Positions 26,300 through 35,319 of a stretch of DNA of 64,000 nucleotides are shown here, piece by piece. The stretch is taken from NCBI RefSeq assembly GCF_024648885.1, contig NZ_JANBBF010000009.1, positions 310,001 through 374,000 on the forward strand, in the 5' to 3' direction. The number at the start of each line of letters is the position of its first letter. Position 1 is the first letter of the stretch. The position numbers and the translations under genes are program-made. Below the pieces are notes generated by a model. That model saw only the letters and a program-made list of their open reading frames with translations. It had not been told where the DNA came from and searched no databases. Source of the DNA: Prauserella salsuginis. Its GTDB lineage: Bacteria; Actinomycetota; Actinomycetes; Mycobacteriales; Pseudonocardiaceae.

Positions 26300-26320
26300 A
26301 TAGCTAGTTTTTCTAGCTAT
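26300..26320. promoter_or_regulatory. Interrupted palindrome (8-bp arms, 5-T spacer), candidate MarR operator 2
   Basis: Arms ATAGCTAG (26300-26307) and CTAGCTAT (26313-26320) are exact inverted repeats around TTTTT. The element ends one base before the MarR ATG. A bound repressor would cover the start region, and there is no room for a normal ribosome-binding site, so the mRNA may be leaderless and autoregulated. Confidence 0.72.
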
Positions 26321-26321
26321 C

Positions 26322-26804
26322 ATGCTGATCGTGGTGGACGAACGGACCGGGCGAGCGGTGGGTCTCGAGCTGCGGCGGGTCCTGCAGGCCGGGCGCGAGA
26401 TGCAGGCCGCCCTGGCGCGGCGACTCGGCGTGCGGGTGACCGACGTGCAGGCCATGGATCACGTGGCCGCCACGGACGAACCCGTCGGCACCGTCGAACT
26501 CGGTGACCGCCTCGGCATGCGGTCTGCCTCGGCGGCTGCGCTGGTGGGACGGCTCATCGAGGCCGGGCACGTCGTCCGAGAGCCCCACCCTGCGGACCGC
26601 CGGCGGGTCGTCCTGACACCGACCGTTCACGGCCGGGCGGAGGTGCGCGATCAGCTCGCACCGATGTTGGACGAGCTGACCGCCGTCATCAGCAGGCTCG
26701 ACGATTCCGAGGCGGCCACGGTGCTGTGGTTCCTTCAGCAGGCCGGTGCCGTGATGCGGTCCTACGCCGCACTGGACACCGACGAGGCGGATCGCGGGGA
26801 CTGA
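26322..26804 (+). CDS. MarR family transcriptional regulator
   Basis: 160 residues. The winged helix shows TDVQAMDHVAATDEP, the recognition region LGMRSASAAALVGRLIEAGH and the wing EPHPADRRRVVLTPT, which is the standard MarR D-x-R-x-x-x-V/L-x-L-T wing. It probably represses its own gene and the divergent SDR operon. The ligand is unknown. MarR proteins with oxidoreductase neighbours often respond to phenolic or electrophilic compounds. Confidence 0.9.
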   Translation: MLIVVDERTGRAVGLELRRVLQAGREMQAALARRLGVRVTDVQAMDHVAATDEPVGTVELGDRLGMRSASAAALVGRLIEAGHVVREPHPADRRRVVLTPTVHGRAEVRDQLAPMLDELTAVISRLDDSEAATVLWFLQQAGAVMRSYAALDTDEADRGD

Positions 26805-26943
26805 GCCGCAGTCGCCCGCCGTCTCACCGTCCGTTGCTCGACAGCGCCACAGGCCGGCAGGCGACACCGGCCTCGAACGTCGCAGGCCGGCAACGGTACG
26901 GCCTGAGGTACGGGCCGGAAACGTTCGGACGAAGGAGAGCGCG

Positions 26944-27444
26944 ATGACCACACCCTGCCCGGCCAGGCCCGTGCTGCGTGACGTCGGCGGTGCGGTGGCC
27001 TTCCTGGTTTGCGTGGCGATCGTCGCCGTGGTCGGATCCGTGGCGGCGAGCTCGTCGAGTCAGCAGTACGCGGCGCTGACCACGCCGCCGTGGGCGCCGC
27101 CGCCGTGGCTGTTCGGTCCGGTGTGGACCGTGCTGTACCTGATCATCGCACTGTCCGGCTGGTTGGTGTGGCGGCGAGCGGGTTCCATCCGCGCCGCGCG
27201 TGTCCCGCTCGGGGTCTACGCCGTGCAACTGGTGCTGAACATGGCCTGGACGCCGTTGTTCTTCGGTGCGGGCCGCTACGGAATCGCCTTCGCCGAGATC
27301 ATCCTGCTCGTGGTGGCCGTCGGTTGCACCATCGGGGTCTTCGCCCGGATACACCGGGCGGCTGCGTGGCTGCTCGTGCCGTACGCGGTCTGGACGCTGT
27401 TCGCCGCGGCCCTCAACGGCACCATCTGGCTGCTCAACACGTAG
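26944..27444 (+). CDS. tspO: TspO/MBR family membrane protein
   Basis: 166 residues with five membrane helices. Conserved TspO elements are TTPPWAPPPWLFGPVWTVLY in the first loop and second helix, NMAWTPLFF, and the terminal WTLFAAALNGTIW. A good AAGGAG lies seven bases before the ATG. TspO proteins bind porphyrins and related ligands, and in bacteria affect tetrapyrrole handling and stress responses. It follows the MarR gene on the same strand after a 139-bp gap, so co-regulation is possible but not shown. Confidence 0.93.
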   Translation: MTTPCPARPVLRDVGGAVAFLVCVAIVAVVGSVAASSSSQQYAALTTPPWAPPPWLFGPVWTVLYLIIALSGWLVWRRAGSIRAARVPLGVYAVQLVLNMAWTPLFFGAGRYGIAFAEIILLVVAVGCTIGVFARIHRAAAWLLVPYAVWTLFAAALNGTIWLLNT

Positions 27445-27539
27445 CCCGGAGTCGACACCCGCGCGGTCCGGACTCTCGCGAACGTCGACCTGGAGCGGTG
27501 GTTCCGGCTGCGATGAGGTCTCCGCTGGGCGGTGAGGGC

Positions 27540-28349
27540 TCAGCGGGGCGGTTCGCGCAGGTCGGGGCCCGTGTAGTCGGCAAGCACGGAGCGTGGGACC
27601 GGCCCCTTGATCCTCGTTCCGCTCTGCCGCTCCTCCCAGGCATGGGCCAGGATCCCGACCGATCGCGACAGCACGAACAGTCCTCTCGCCAGCTCCGGCG
27701 TGAAGCCGAGTTCGCCGTAGATGACCGCCGTCGCCCCGTCGATGTTCATGGGAATGGGCTTGTTCGACTTCCGTGCCAGCTGCCGTTCCAGTTCCACCGC
27801 GGCGGCGAGGTGCTCACCGGCCACGACGCCGTCGTCGCGCGCCTGTGCGACGAGTCCGAGCAGCGGGTCGCGGCGCGGATCGCGCGGGTGGAAGCGGTGT
27901 CCGAAACCGGGCACGTAGCGGTGCTCGGCCAGTACGCGCTCGACGGCCGTCTCGAGCGATCCCGCCGCGGGGACACGGTCGCGGACGGTCTGCAGCACCT
28001 CCATGCACTGCTGGCCCGCGCCGCCGTGCACGTCGCCGAGTAGGTTCACGCCCGTGGCCATCGCGTTGTTCAGGCCGACACCACAGGTGGCTGCCATCCG
28101 CGCCGCGGCGATCGACGGCGCCTGCGGGCCGTGGTCCACCGCCGCGGTCAGCGCCGCCTCCAACAGTCGCGACTCCGGCTGCGTCGGCAGCTGGCCCCGC
28201 ACCATCAACCACGCGATGTCGACGAAGGAGAACCTGCCGATCAGGTCCTCGATCGGGTAGCCGCGCAGCGCGATCTCGCCTGGCTGGATGCGCACCAGGT
28301 TCGTCGCCCAGTAGGCCGCCGCCTCGTGGCGTTCGCCGTCGACCGTCAT
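27540..28349 (-). CDS. Short citrate-synthase-like protein, probable citryl-CoA lyase type
   Basis: 269 residues from the ATG at 28349. A GTG at 28355 overlaps the upstream stop. The protein is about two thirds the length of citrate synthase and keeps the core: LRGYPIEDLIGRFSFVDIAW at the start, NLLGDVHGGAGQQCMEVLQ (His of the substrate loop) and VPGFGHRFHPRDPR (second catalytic His). It lacks the large domain's extra helices. Short homologues are annotated as citryl-CoA lyase, which splits citryl-CoA to acetyl-CoA and oxaloacetate. The neighbouring CoA-transferase and tricarboxylate transporter fit that role. Malyl- or citramalyl-like substrates remain possible. Confidence 0.75.
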   Translation of the reverse strand: MTVDGERHEAAAYWATNLVRIQPGEIALRGYPIEDLIGRFSFVDIAWLMVRGQLPTQPESRLLEAALTAAVDHGPQAPSIAAARMAATCGVGLNNAMATGVNLLGDVHGGAGQQCMEVLQTVRDRVPAAGSLETAVERVLAEHRYVPGFGHRFHPRDPRRDPLLGLVAQARDDGVVAGEHLAAAVELERQLARKSNKPIPMNIDGATAVIYGELGFTPELARGLFVLSRSVGILAHAWEERQSGTRIKGPVPRSVLADYTGPDLREPPR

Positions 28350-28351
28350 GG

Positions 28352-29557
28352 TCACACCACTCCAGAGCTGCGTAGTTCGGTGATCTCGTCGGTGTCGTAG
28401 CCGAGGTCGGCCAGCAGTTCGTCCGTGTGCTCACCGAGCAGTGGCGGCGCACTGTCCGGGGCGGCTGCCTGCCCGTTCACCTGCACCCCGCTGCCCAGCA
28501 CGCGCACGGTGCCGGAGTCGCCGCCGGGGAAGGGCAGTTCGTGCACCAGTTCGCGCTCGTGGACCTGGTCCAGTTCGAGGACCTCCGGTACGCCGAGCAC
28601 CCGTGCCGCCGGAATCCCGGCGGCGGACAACGCCTGCTCCCAGTACTCCGCGGGTTTCGTCCGCAGGCCACGCTCGACCTCCTCGCGGAGCACCTCGCGG
28701 TTGGCCTTGCGGTCCTCGCGTGCGGCGAATCTCGGGTCGGTGCTCAGTTCCGGACGGCCGATCTCGACGCACAACGCCTCGAACTGCTCCTGTTTGTTCG
28801 CGGCGATGTTCAGGAATCCGTCGGCGGTCCCGAACGTGCCGGACGGCGCTGCGGTGGCGTTCTCGTTTCCCATCGGCCGTGGCTCGACACCGGCGATCAG
28901 ATAGTTCGACATCGCCCAGCCCATCGCGGTCATCGCGGTGTCCATCATGGACAGATCGAGGCACGTCCCTTCGCCGGTGCGTTCCGCGTTCGAGAGCGCG
29001 GCACACACCGCGAACGCCGCCGTCATCCCGCCGAGGGTGTCCGAGATGGGGTAGCCGGCACGCAGCGGCGCGGTGTCGGTGGTGCCCGTGGTGCTCATCA
29101 TTCCGGACAGCCCCTGGATGATCTGGTCGTAGGCGGGGCGGTCGGCCATCGGGCCGTGCTGGCCGAAGCCGGAGATGGCGCAGTAGACGAGCCGCGGGTT
29201 GAGTTCACGCAGCCGGTCCCAGTCGAATCCGAGCCGCGCGAGGACGCCGGGCCGGAAGTTCTCCAGTACCACCGCGCTGCCCCGGACGAGGTCGGCGAAG
29301 ATCTCCTTGCCCTCGGCGCTCTTGAGATTCAGCGTCAGTGACCGCTTTCCGCCGTTCTGGGCGAGGAACGACGTGCCCAGGCGCGCCTGGTTCAGTTCGG
29401 CGTCCGCTCCGAGCTGCCGCGCCAGATCGCCGCTGCCCGGCGTCTCGACCTTGACGACGTCCGCCCCGAAGAGGGCGAGCTGGTAGCTGGCGTACGGCCC
29501 CGCGAGCACGTTCGTCAGGTCCAGTACCCGCACGCCGTGCAACAGTCCGCCGGTCAT
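28352..29557 (-). CDS. CaiB/BaiF (class III) CoA-transferase
   Basis: 401 residues from ATG 29557, which overlaps the upstream IclR stop by 4 bp. Family III features are VRVLDLTNVLAGPYASYQLALFGADVVKVE at the N-terminus (catalytic Asp region follows at LDLSMMDTAMTAMGW, with D in the MMD motif), the NGGKRSLTLNLKS nucleotide/CoA loop, and SGFGQHGP. These enzymes move CoA between carboxylic acids. Its operon partners suggest that the acceptor is the imported tri- or dicarboxylate, forming the CoA ester that the downstream lyase would cleave. The donor is unknown. Confidence 0.9.
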   Translation of the reverse strand: MTGGLLHGVRVLDLTNVLAGPYASYQLALFGADVVKVETPGSGDLARQLGADAELNQARLGTSFLAQNGGKRSLTLNLKSAEGKEIFADLVRGSAVVLENFRPGVLARLGFDWDRLRELNPRLVYCAISGFGQHGPMADRPAYDQIIQGLSGMMSTTGTTDTAPLRAGYPISDTLGGMTAAFAVCAALSNAERTGEGTCLDLSMMDTAMTAMGWAMSNYLIAGVEPRPMGNENATAAPSGTFGTADGFLNIAANKQEQFEALCVEIGRPELSTDPRFAAREDRKANREVLREEVERGLRTKPAEYWEQALSAAGIPAARVLGVPEVLELDQVHERELVHELPFPGGDSGTVRVLGSGVQVNGQAAAPDSAPPLLGEHTDELLADLGYDTDEITELRSSGVV

Positions 29558-30345
29558 GCCCGTCCTCCGATGCCGATCCGCGAGATGCGGCTCGCCGCGT
29601 CCCGAACCTTCCCCTCGAAGTCCGCGACCGCCTCGGCAGTGAAGCGCGGAGTGGGCCCTCCGAGCGCCAGTGCGGCGAGGACGGCACCGTCGTCGCCGAC
29701 GACCGGGGCGGCCAGCCCGGAGGCCCCGACCTCCCGCTCGCCGTGGCTGACGGCGCTGCCGCGGGCCGCGACCTCGGCGAGCTCGGCCCGGAGTTGGTCG
29801 ATCGTCCGCCCGTGGGGGTCGAGCGCGAGGACCGCCGCGAGCGACCGTTCGTCCGCCCCGCTCAGCAACACCTTGCTCGCCGCCCCGCCCCACAGCGGCA
29901 GCTCGTCACCGACACGCACGATGTGCCGGACGCTGCGTCTGCCCTCCTGTTGCTCCACGCAGATCCTGGTCGTACCGGAACGCACGTAGAGGTTCACGGT
30001 CTCACCGCAGGCGTCGGACAGTCCGCGCATCACGTGGCGCGCCTGTTCCGGTACCCGCCATGCGGTCTGCGCGAGGCTGGCCCAGCGCAGCAGGCCAGGA
30101 CCCGCCGAGATCCGCCCCTGTTCGCCGGACCAGAGCAGGCCCCGTTGCTGCAGGGTGTCGACGAGCCGGAGCACCGTGGTCTTGGCCAGGCCGCTCGTCT
30201 CGGTCAGTTCCCGCACGGTCCAGGTGGCGTGGTCCTCGGTGAACAGCGCAAGCAGATCCAGCGCGCGCACCACACTGCGGACCGGCGAGGCCTGTGCATT
30301 GTCTCCTGCGGCGCCGCCGGCCGGGGGGTCGTCGGTGGTGGGCAC
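29554..30345 (-). CDS. IclR family transcriptional regulator
   Basis: 263 residues. The N-terminal winged helix includes SVVRALDLLALFTEDHATWT, VRELTETSGLAKTTVLRLVD and TLQQRGLL. The C-terminal effector domain has ETVNLYVRSGTTRICVEQQEG and the late GASGLAAPVVGDDGAVLAALAL. It is the first gene of the operon with the CoA-transferase and lyase genes and is divergent from tctCBA. It therefore very probably controls both halves in response to the transported acid or its CoA ester. Confidence 0.92.
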   Translation of the reverse strand: MPTTDDPPAGGAAGDNAQASPVRSVVRALDLLALFTEDHATWTVRELTETSGLAKTTVLRLVDTLQQRGLLWSGEQGRISAGPGLLRWASLAQTAWRVPEQARHVMRGLSDACGETVNLYVRSGTTRICVEQQEGRRSVRHIVRVGDELPLWGGAASKVLLSGADERSLAAVLALDPHGRTIDQLRAELAEVAARGSAVSHGEREVGASGLAAPVVGDDGAVLAALALGGPTPRFTAEAVADFEGKVRDAASRISRIGIGGRA

Positions 30346-30452
30346 GCGAAATCAACTCCTGCACGGACATTGTCGCGGACGTGGTCGGGCTCTATAGTAG
30401 CGCACGGTCCGCACTGTGGTCATAAAAGACCGTCTAGTGGACCACGGAAGAT

Positions 30453-30471
30453 GGACCGCGAAAAACGGTCC
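30453..30471. promoter_or_regulatory. GGACCG-N7-CGGTCC inverted repeat, candidate IclR operator
   Basis: Arms GGACCG (30453-30458) and CGGTCC (30466-30471) flank CGAAAAA. Related half-sites occur nearby (ACGGTCCGC near 30401 and GTGGACCAC at about 30437-30445). The cluster lies in the 173-bp gap between the divergent iclR and tctC genes, as expected for an IclR-type regulator of both operons. Confidence 0.55.
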
Positions 30472-30518
30472 GCGGACTGGACCGCTGACGCGCCCGACGA
30501 CGTACGCGAAGGAGCACC

Positions 30519-31550
30519 ATGACCGCGAGTGCCTCCCCGGAGAGCGCGAAACCCGAGCGGCGAGCGATGAGACCACTGACTCGCGTCGTGGCGGCCGTCG
30601 CCACCGTCGCACTCGTCGGCGTTGCCGTGGTCGACGTCATGAGCAGCGCGGAGGCCGGTTCCGGACCCAGGGATCGGCTGAACATCACGGTGCCCGCCGC
30701 ACCCGGTGGTGGCTGGGACAGCGTCGGCAGGGAGATCCAGTCCGTTGTGGACAGCAACGGCTACGTGAACACGACCGAGGTGCTGAACGTGCCGGGCGCG
30801 GGCGGTGCCATCGGGCTCGCTCGGGTCGTCAACCAGTCCGGCAGGGGTGACACGCTCATGATGACCGGCACGGTCATGATGGGCTCGATCGCGGCGACAG
30901 GTACTCCCCACGACCTCACCGACGTGACCCCGATCGCGCGGCTGGCCAACGACTACGGCGTCGTCGTCGTGCCCGCGAACTCGCCGATCAAGGATCTCGA
31001 CGATCTCCTTCAACGCTGGCGCGACGATCCCCGATCGGTGGCGGTCGGCGGCGGCTCCGTCGGCGGAACCGATCACCTGCTCGCGGGCATGCTCATGGAC
31101 GAGGCGGGGGCCGACCCCGGCGGGCTGAACTACATCCCGTACGCGGGTGGCGGCGAGGCCGTGGCGGGTCTGCTCAACGGCAGCCTCGACGTCGGCGTGT
31201 CCGGGTACGACGAGTTCGCGGCCCAGATCGAGAGCGGCGAGGTGCGTGCGCTCGGACTGTCGGCCGCCGAACCGGTGGACGGCATCGACATCCCGACGTT
31301 CCGGCAACAGAACGTCGACGTCGAACTGGCGAACTGGCGCGGTGTCGTCGCCCCGCCCGGGCTGTCCGACGGGCAACGTCGCGAGCTGGAAACCCTGCTC
31401 GAACAGGTCCACGGGACCGAGCAGTGGCAGGACACGCTCGACACGCAGGAATGGCAGGACACGTTCCTCACCGGCGAGCCGTTCGAGCGGTTCGTCGAAC
31501 GCGAGACCGCCCGCATCACCGAGATCAGCAAGGAGCTGGGGCTGGCATGA
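30519..31550 (+). CDS. tctC: Tripartite tricarboxylate transporter, substrate-binding protein TctC
   Basis: 343 residues with an N-terminal membrane/signal segment (LTRVVAAVATVALVGVAVVDVMSS). TctC/Bug-family motifs follow: ITVPAAPGGGWDSVGREIQ, NVPGAGGAIGLARVVNQ, AVGGGSVGGTDHLLAG, NYIPYAGGGEAVAGLLNG and WRGVVAPPGLSD. It captures a carboxylate outside the cell and hands it to TctAB. AGGAG sits upstream of the ATG. The stop overlaps the tctB start by 4 bp. Confidence 0.93.
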   Translation: MTASASPESAKPERRAMRPLTRVVAAVATVALVGVAVVDVMSSAEAGSGPRDRLNITVPAAPGGGWDSVGREIQSVVDSNGYVNTTEVLNVPGAGGAIGLARVVNQSGRGDTLMMTGTVMMGSIAATGTPHDLTDVTPIARLANDYGVVVVPANSPIKDLDDLLQRWRDDPRSVAVGGGSVGGTDHLLAGMLMDEAGADPGGLNYIPYAGGGEAVAGLLNGSLDVGVSGYDEFAAQIESGEVRALGLSAAEPVDGIDIPTFRQQNVDVELANWRGVVAPPGLSDGQRRELETLLEQVHGTEQWQDTLDTQEWQDTFLTGEPFERFVERETARITEISKELGLA

Positions 31551-32152
31551 CGACCTCGACAACCCAGCGGCCCGCTGCCCGCGGCCGCAAACCACGCGGT
31601 GAGTTGATCGTCGCCGGTACGGTCGCGGTCATCGGCGTCGTCGTGCTCACGCGCACGGTGACGATGGACGTCCCGGACAACGGTGCGTTCCTCGGCCCGC
31701 AGTTCTTCCCGTACGTCGTTGCCGCCCTGCTGCTGGTGCTGAGCGCACTGCTCGTCCTGCAGCACGTCCGCAGGGAGCCCGTCGACGCGGGCGACACGGA
31801 GCCCGGCGACATGGACGCGGGCGACACGGACGACGGTGACACGGAGGCCGGCGACGGCGCGGCAGAGCGGAGGCTCGGCGGTCCGTCCGAATCGGACGCG
31901 CCGCCCCCGATCGACTGGAAACCGTTCGGGATGGTGGCCGCGACACTGGTGCTGCACGTGGTGTTGCTCGAACCGCTGGGCTGGCTGATCGCCGGTGCGG
32001 GACTGTTCTTCGGCGTCTCCTACGCGCTCGGTGGCCGCAACGTGCTGCGCGACATCGGGGTGGCGTTCGTGATGTCGGCTGTGGCCCAACTGGCGTTCTC
32101 CGCGGGACTGGGCATGGCGCTGCCCGCAGGGATTCTCGGGGCGGTGGTCTGA
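31547..32152 (+). CDS. tctB: Tripartite tricarboxylate transporter, small membrane subunit TctB
   Basis: 201 residues from the ATG that overlaps the tctC stop. Four membrane helices are arranged as two pairs: LIVAGTVAVIGVVVLTRT, FFPYVVAALLLVLSALLVL, GMVAATLVLHVVLLEPLGWL and FVMSAVAQLAFSAGLGMALP. The motif NGAFLGPQFFPYVVA is typical of TctB. An unusual acidic Asp/Gly/Thr repeat (GDTEPGDMDAGDTDDGDTEAGD) fills the central loop. It is followed directly by tctA. Confidence 0.9.
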   Translation: MTTSTTQRPAARGRKPRGELIVAGTVAVIGVVVLTRTVTMDVPDNGAFLGPQFFPYVVAALLLVLSALLVLQHVRREPVDAGDTEPGDMDAGDTDDGDTEAGDGAAERRLGGPSESDAPPPIDWKPFGMVAATLVLHVVLLEPLGWLIAGAGLFFGVSYALGGRNVLRDIGVAFVMSAVAQLAFSAGLGMALPAGILGAVV

Positions 32153-33658
32153 GTGGAAACCCTGTCACTGCTCGGTAACGGCTTCGCCGAAGCGCTCACG
32201 CCGGAGAACCTGCTGTGGTGCCTGATCGGCGTGATTCTCGGAACCGCGGTCGGAGTGCTGCCCGGCCTCGGCACCGCCATGGCGGTCGCGCTGCTCGTGC
32301 CGCTGACCTTCACGCTCGACCCCACGGGCGCGTTCATCATGTTCGCGGGTGTCTACTTCGGAGGGCAGTTCGGCGGTGCTACGACGGCGATCCTGCTGAA
32401 CACCCCCGGCCAGAGCTCCTCGATGGTCACCGCTTTCGAAGGCTTCCCGATGGCCAAGAACGGCCGGGCACCGCAGGGGCTCGCCGCCGCGGTGATCGGA
32501 TCGTTCGTCGCCAGCATCATCGCGGTGACGCTGGTCGTGTTCTTCTCCCCGGTGATGGTGGACCTCGCGGTCAGCTTCGGTCCTGCCGACTTCTTCGCAC
32601 TGGCGATCTTCGCCTTCGTCGCTACGGCGGCGATCGTTTCCGGCAACAAACTGCGCGGTCTCACCTCGCTGGGACTCGGGCTGACGATCGCGCTCGTCGG
32701 CATCGACGAACAGTCCGGTGCGGTGCGCTTCACCTTCGGTTCCCCGCAGCTGCTCGACGGCATCAGCATCGTGGTCGTGACCGTCGGGCTGCTGGCCATC
32801 GGTGAGGTGTTGCACGTGGCGTCGACCGCGGGCAGGACCCCCGCCACGCAGACGATCACGCCGGGACGGCCGTGGATGTCGCGCCGTGACTGGGGGCGCT
32901 CGTGGCGGCCGTGGCTGCGCGGAACGGCCCTCGGCGTCCCGTTCGGCATCATCCCGGCAGGCGGCTCCGAGATCCCGACGTTCCTGTCCTACGGAGCGGA
33001 GCGCAACCTCGCGAAACGCCGCGGCGACAGCGAGTTCGGCAAGGGCGCGATCGAAGGCGTCGCCGGTCCCGAAGCGGCCAACAACGCCACCACGGCCACG
33101 TCCCTGGTGCCCTTGCTCGGCCTGGGGCTGCCGACGTCGGCTACCGCCGCGATCATGCTCGGTGCCTTCCAGCAGTACGGCATGCAGCCGGGTCCGCTGC
33201 TGTTCACCGAGGAGTCGGACCTGATCTGGGCGCTGCTGGCGAGTCTGTTCATCGGCAGCGTGATCCTGCTGCTGATCAACCTGCCGTTCGCGCCGGTCTG
33301 GGCCAAGCTGTTGCGCATCCCGCGCAACTACCTCTACGCCGGCATCGTCGTGTTCGCCACGCTCGGCGTGTACACGGCGAAGAGTTCGATCGTCGACGTC
33401 GTGCTGCTGTACGTGGTCGGAGCGCTCGGTTTCCTGTTGCGGCGTTACGGATTCCCGATCGCCCCCGTGTTGATCGGCGTGATCCTGGGCCCGTTGGCGG
33501 AAACCGAACTGCGTCGTGCCATGGCGATCGGACAAGGGGATGTCGGACTGCTGTTCGCGAGTCCCATCGCGTTGGTGCTGTACGGGTTGCTCGTGGTGGC
33601 ACTGCTCGCGGGGCCGGCGGTCAAGCGCGTGCGCAGGCGGCAGCGCGTGGCGAGTTAG
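32153..33658 (+). CDS. tctA: Tripartite tricarboxylate transporter, large permease subunit TctA
   Basis: 501 residues, about eleven or twelve membrane helices. TctA signatures are [60 protein letters not shown] and [19 protein letters not shown] then [19 protein letters not shown]. The start is a GTG immediately after the tctB stop. It forms the membrane channel of a secondary transporter driven by the ion gradient, with TctB and TctC. Confidence 0.96.
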   Translation: METLSLLGNGFAEALTPENLLWCLIGVILGTAVGVLPGLGTAMAVALLVPLTFTLDPTGAFIMFAGVYFGGQFGGATTAILLNTPGQSSSMVTAFEGFPMAKNGRAPQGLAAAVIGSFVASIIAVTLVVFFSPVMVDLAVSFGPADFFALAIFAFVATAAIVSGNKLRGLTSLGLGLTIALVGIDEQSGAVRFTFGSPQLLDGISIVVVTVGLLAIGEVLHVASTAGRTPATQTITPGRPWMSRRDWGRSWRPWLRGTALGVPFGIIPAGGSEIPTFLSYGAERNLAKRRGDSEFGKGAIEGVAGPEAANNATTATSLVPLLGLGLPTSATAAIMLGAFQQYGMQPGPLLFTEESDLIWALLASLFIGSVILLLINLPFAPVWAKLLRIPRNYLYAGIVVFATLGVYTAKSSIVDVVLLYVVGALGFLLRRYGFPIAPVLIGVILGPLAETELRRAMAIGQGDVGLLFASPIALVLYGLLVVALLAGPAVKRVRRRQRVAS

Positions 33659-33730
33659 TCCCCGGTGACCCGGCTGGTCGGCTGGGCGGGTGCTCGGTCC
33701 TCGTCCGTGCTCGATCCGGGCCGGCCCCGG

Positions 33731-34279
33731 TCAGTCCGGATTCGACGCAGCCGTCCGGAATGTCAGCTCCAGCCCCGCGGCCGCGGTGTCACGGTCGACG
33801 ACCGTCGTGGTGTGCCAGCCGCGGGGACCGGTGCGCAGGGTGGCCCGCATTCGCGGCAATCGCCGCAGATGCCGGGCGAACGAGCCCTTGCGCACCACGC
33901 GGCCCCTGGCGCGCTGCCCGGCCGCCGCGTCGGCTGGCAGGCAGTCGACCCACAGGAAGTGCCGCGGCCGCCGGCTCAGCACGCCGAGCGAGACCAACCA
34001 CGCGCGCGTCGGCACCCCGGTCGCCGGATCGTGAACCACGACCGCGCCCCGCCGCCGCAGGATGACGGCGCTGACCGCCAACCGGTGCACCAGGTGCACC
34101 GCCGGTCGGTAGTAGGAGTACGGCGTGCCGGCAGGCAGCAGTGCCGCGAACCGGTCGCGGGTTCTGTCCGAATCGAGCATGACGAGCGGAGTGTCCGATT
34201 CGATGCTGCGCAACAATGTGCTCTTGCCCGAACCCGGCAGTCCGGCAACGACTATCAGGGCTCTCGGTTCGATCGCCAT
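33731..34279 (-). CDS. P-loop kinase-like ATPase
   Basis: 182 residues from ATG 34279, with an alternative GTG nine bases earlier. The Walker A motif is VVAGLPGSGKSTLLRSIES near residue 10. PLVMLDSDRTRDRF fits the kinase-type substrate/DR region, and VVVHDPATGVPTRAWLV acts as a Walker B-like strand. It resembles small zeta-toxin/gluconate-kinase-like or polynucleotide-kinase-like P-loop proteins. The phosphoryl acceptor cannot be inferred. It is convergent with tctA and separated by 72 bp. Confidence 0.7.
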   Translation of the reverse strand: MAIEPRALIVVAGLPGSGKSTLLRSIESDTPLVMLDSDRTRDRFAALLPAGTPYSYYRPAVHLVHRLAVSAVILRRRGAVVVHDPATGVPTRAWLVSLGVLSRRPRHFLWVDCLPADAAAGQRARGRVVRKGSFARHLRRLPRMRATLRTGPRGWHTTTVVDRDTAAAGLELTFRTAASNPD

Positions 34280-34515
34280 CCGCAGCACGTGCCGTCAACG
34301 CCCCCGGGTGATCGAACGTTCCGCGGCATCGGCATTCACGAGTCCCGCACGGTACAGGGCGCCGGGGTGACGTCGATTCCGGAGCGGGGCGCCGCGATCG
34401 GGGCCGCGGTGCGTGCCGGTGGGTGGCGTTCCGATGAAGTCGTCGGCGGTGGTGCGGGGAGCAGGTGTCGGCAGTGGCGTGGAGCCGCGACCGTGCAGGC
34501 GTGGAGCCGCGACGG

Positions 34516-35136
34516 TCAGCGGAGCGGGTACTGCGGTCCGTGGTGGTGCTGCGTGCCGTTCGGCGGCTGTTGGTCGTACGGCGGATGCTGGGGCTGCGAC
34601 GGATGCGGGGGCTGCGGTGGATGTTGGGGCTGCGGTGGATGTTGGGGCTGCGGCGGGTGCTGCGGTGACGCGGCACGCGGCGCTTGCATCGGTGACGGAG
34701 CCTGGGTGGGCGCGGGCTGCCAGTGCCCGCCCTGCGTCCGGCCGGCTCGGCGAGCCGTCACCACGGTCGTCGGGTTGAGACCGGCGGCGGCCTCGTCGAG
34801 TGTGATGCGCTTCTTCCTGGTGAACGCGGTCGCCGACCAGAATCCGCCGCCGACGACCATCGCCGCGCCACCGCCGGTGAGCAGCCAGCCGGTGAGGGTG
34901 TTCTCCTCGGACTGGGCCTCGTAGCCGCGTTCATCGGTGGTCTCGCCGTGGCGGGTCTCCTCGCAGACCTCGCCCTGTTCCATGACCTGTCCGCCGCACG
35001 TGACGTCGTCGTCGTTCAGCGCGACGAACCCGCCGGCGATCATTCCCACGCCGACGACCGCGACGCCCACGGCCTGCACGCGTTCCTTGATCACCCGTGC
35101 GTTGACGTACCGCGTGTAGCGCGCATGAGCATTCAA
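34516..35136 (-). CDS. Two-TM membrane protein with His/Pro/Gln repeat tail
   Basis: 206 residues. A first helix (AVGVAVVGVGMIAGGFVAL) leads to an acidic loop with two cysteines, CGGQVMEQGEVC, probably extracytoplasmic and able to form a disulfide. A second helix follows (GWLLTGGGAAMVVGGGFWSA), then a short basic region (FTRKKR). The last 75 residues are a PQHPPQPQHPPQ-type repeat. No known function. The 5' neighbour on the other strand is the RibD-like gene. Confidence 0.65.
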   Translation of the reverse strand: MNAHARYTRYVNARVIKERVQAVGVAVVGVGMIAGGFVALNDDDVTCGGQVMEQGEVCEETRHGETTDERGYEAQSEENTLTGWLLTGGGAAMVVGGGFWSATAFTRKKRITLDEAAAGLNPTTVVTARRAGRTQGGHWQPAPTQAPSPMQAPRAASPQHPPQPQHPPQPQHPPQPPHPSQPQHPPYDQQPPNGTQHHHGPQYPLR

Positions 35137-35319
35137 CGCCGAATCCTTCCTCGCCGGGTCGCATGAGGCAGCGGCAGGATCGTGCGATCGGCCCGTGGTC
35201 CCGCGGTGGTTCTCCGGTGGTGCCGTCGGGGTACTCGACGACGCCCGGAGTGTCGGTGCGGGCTGTTAGGTTCGCTGTCCTTCGAACTATGGGAGCTGAC
35301 ATGGGCTGCGGGAGCTAAT

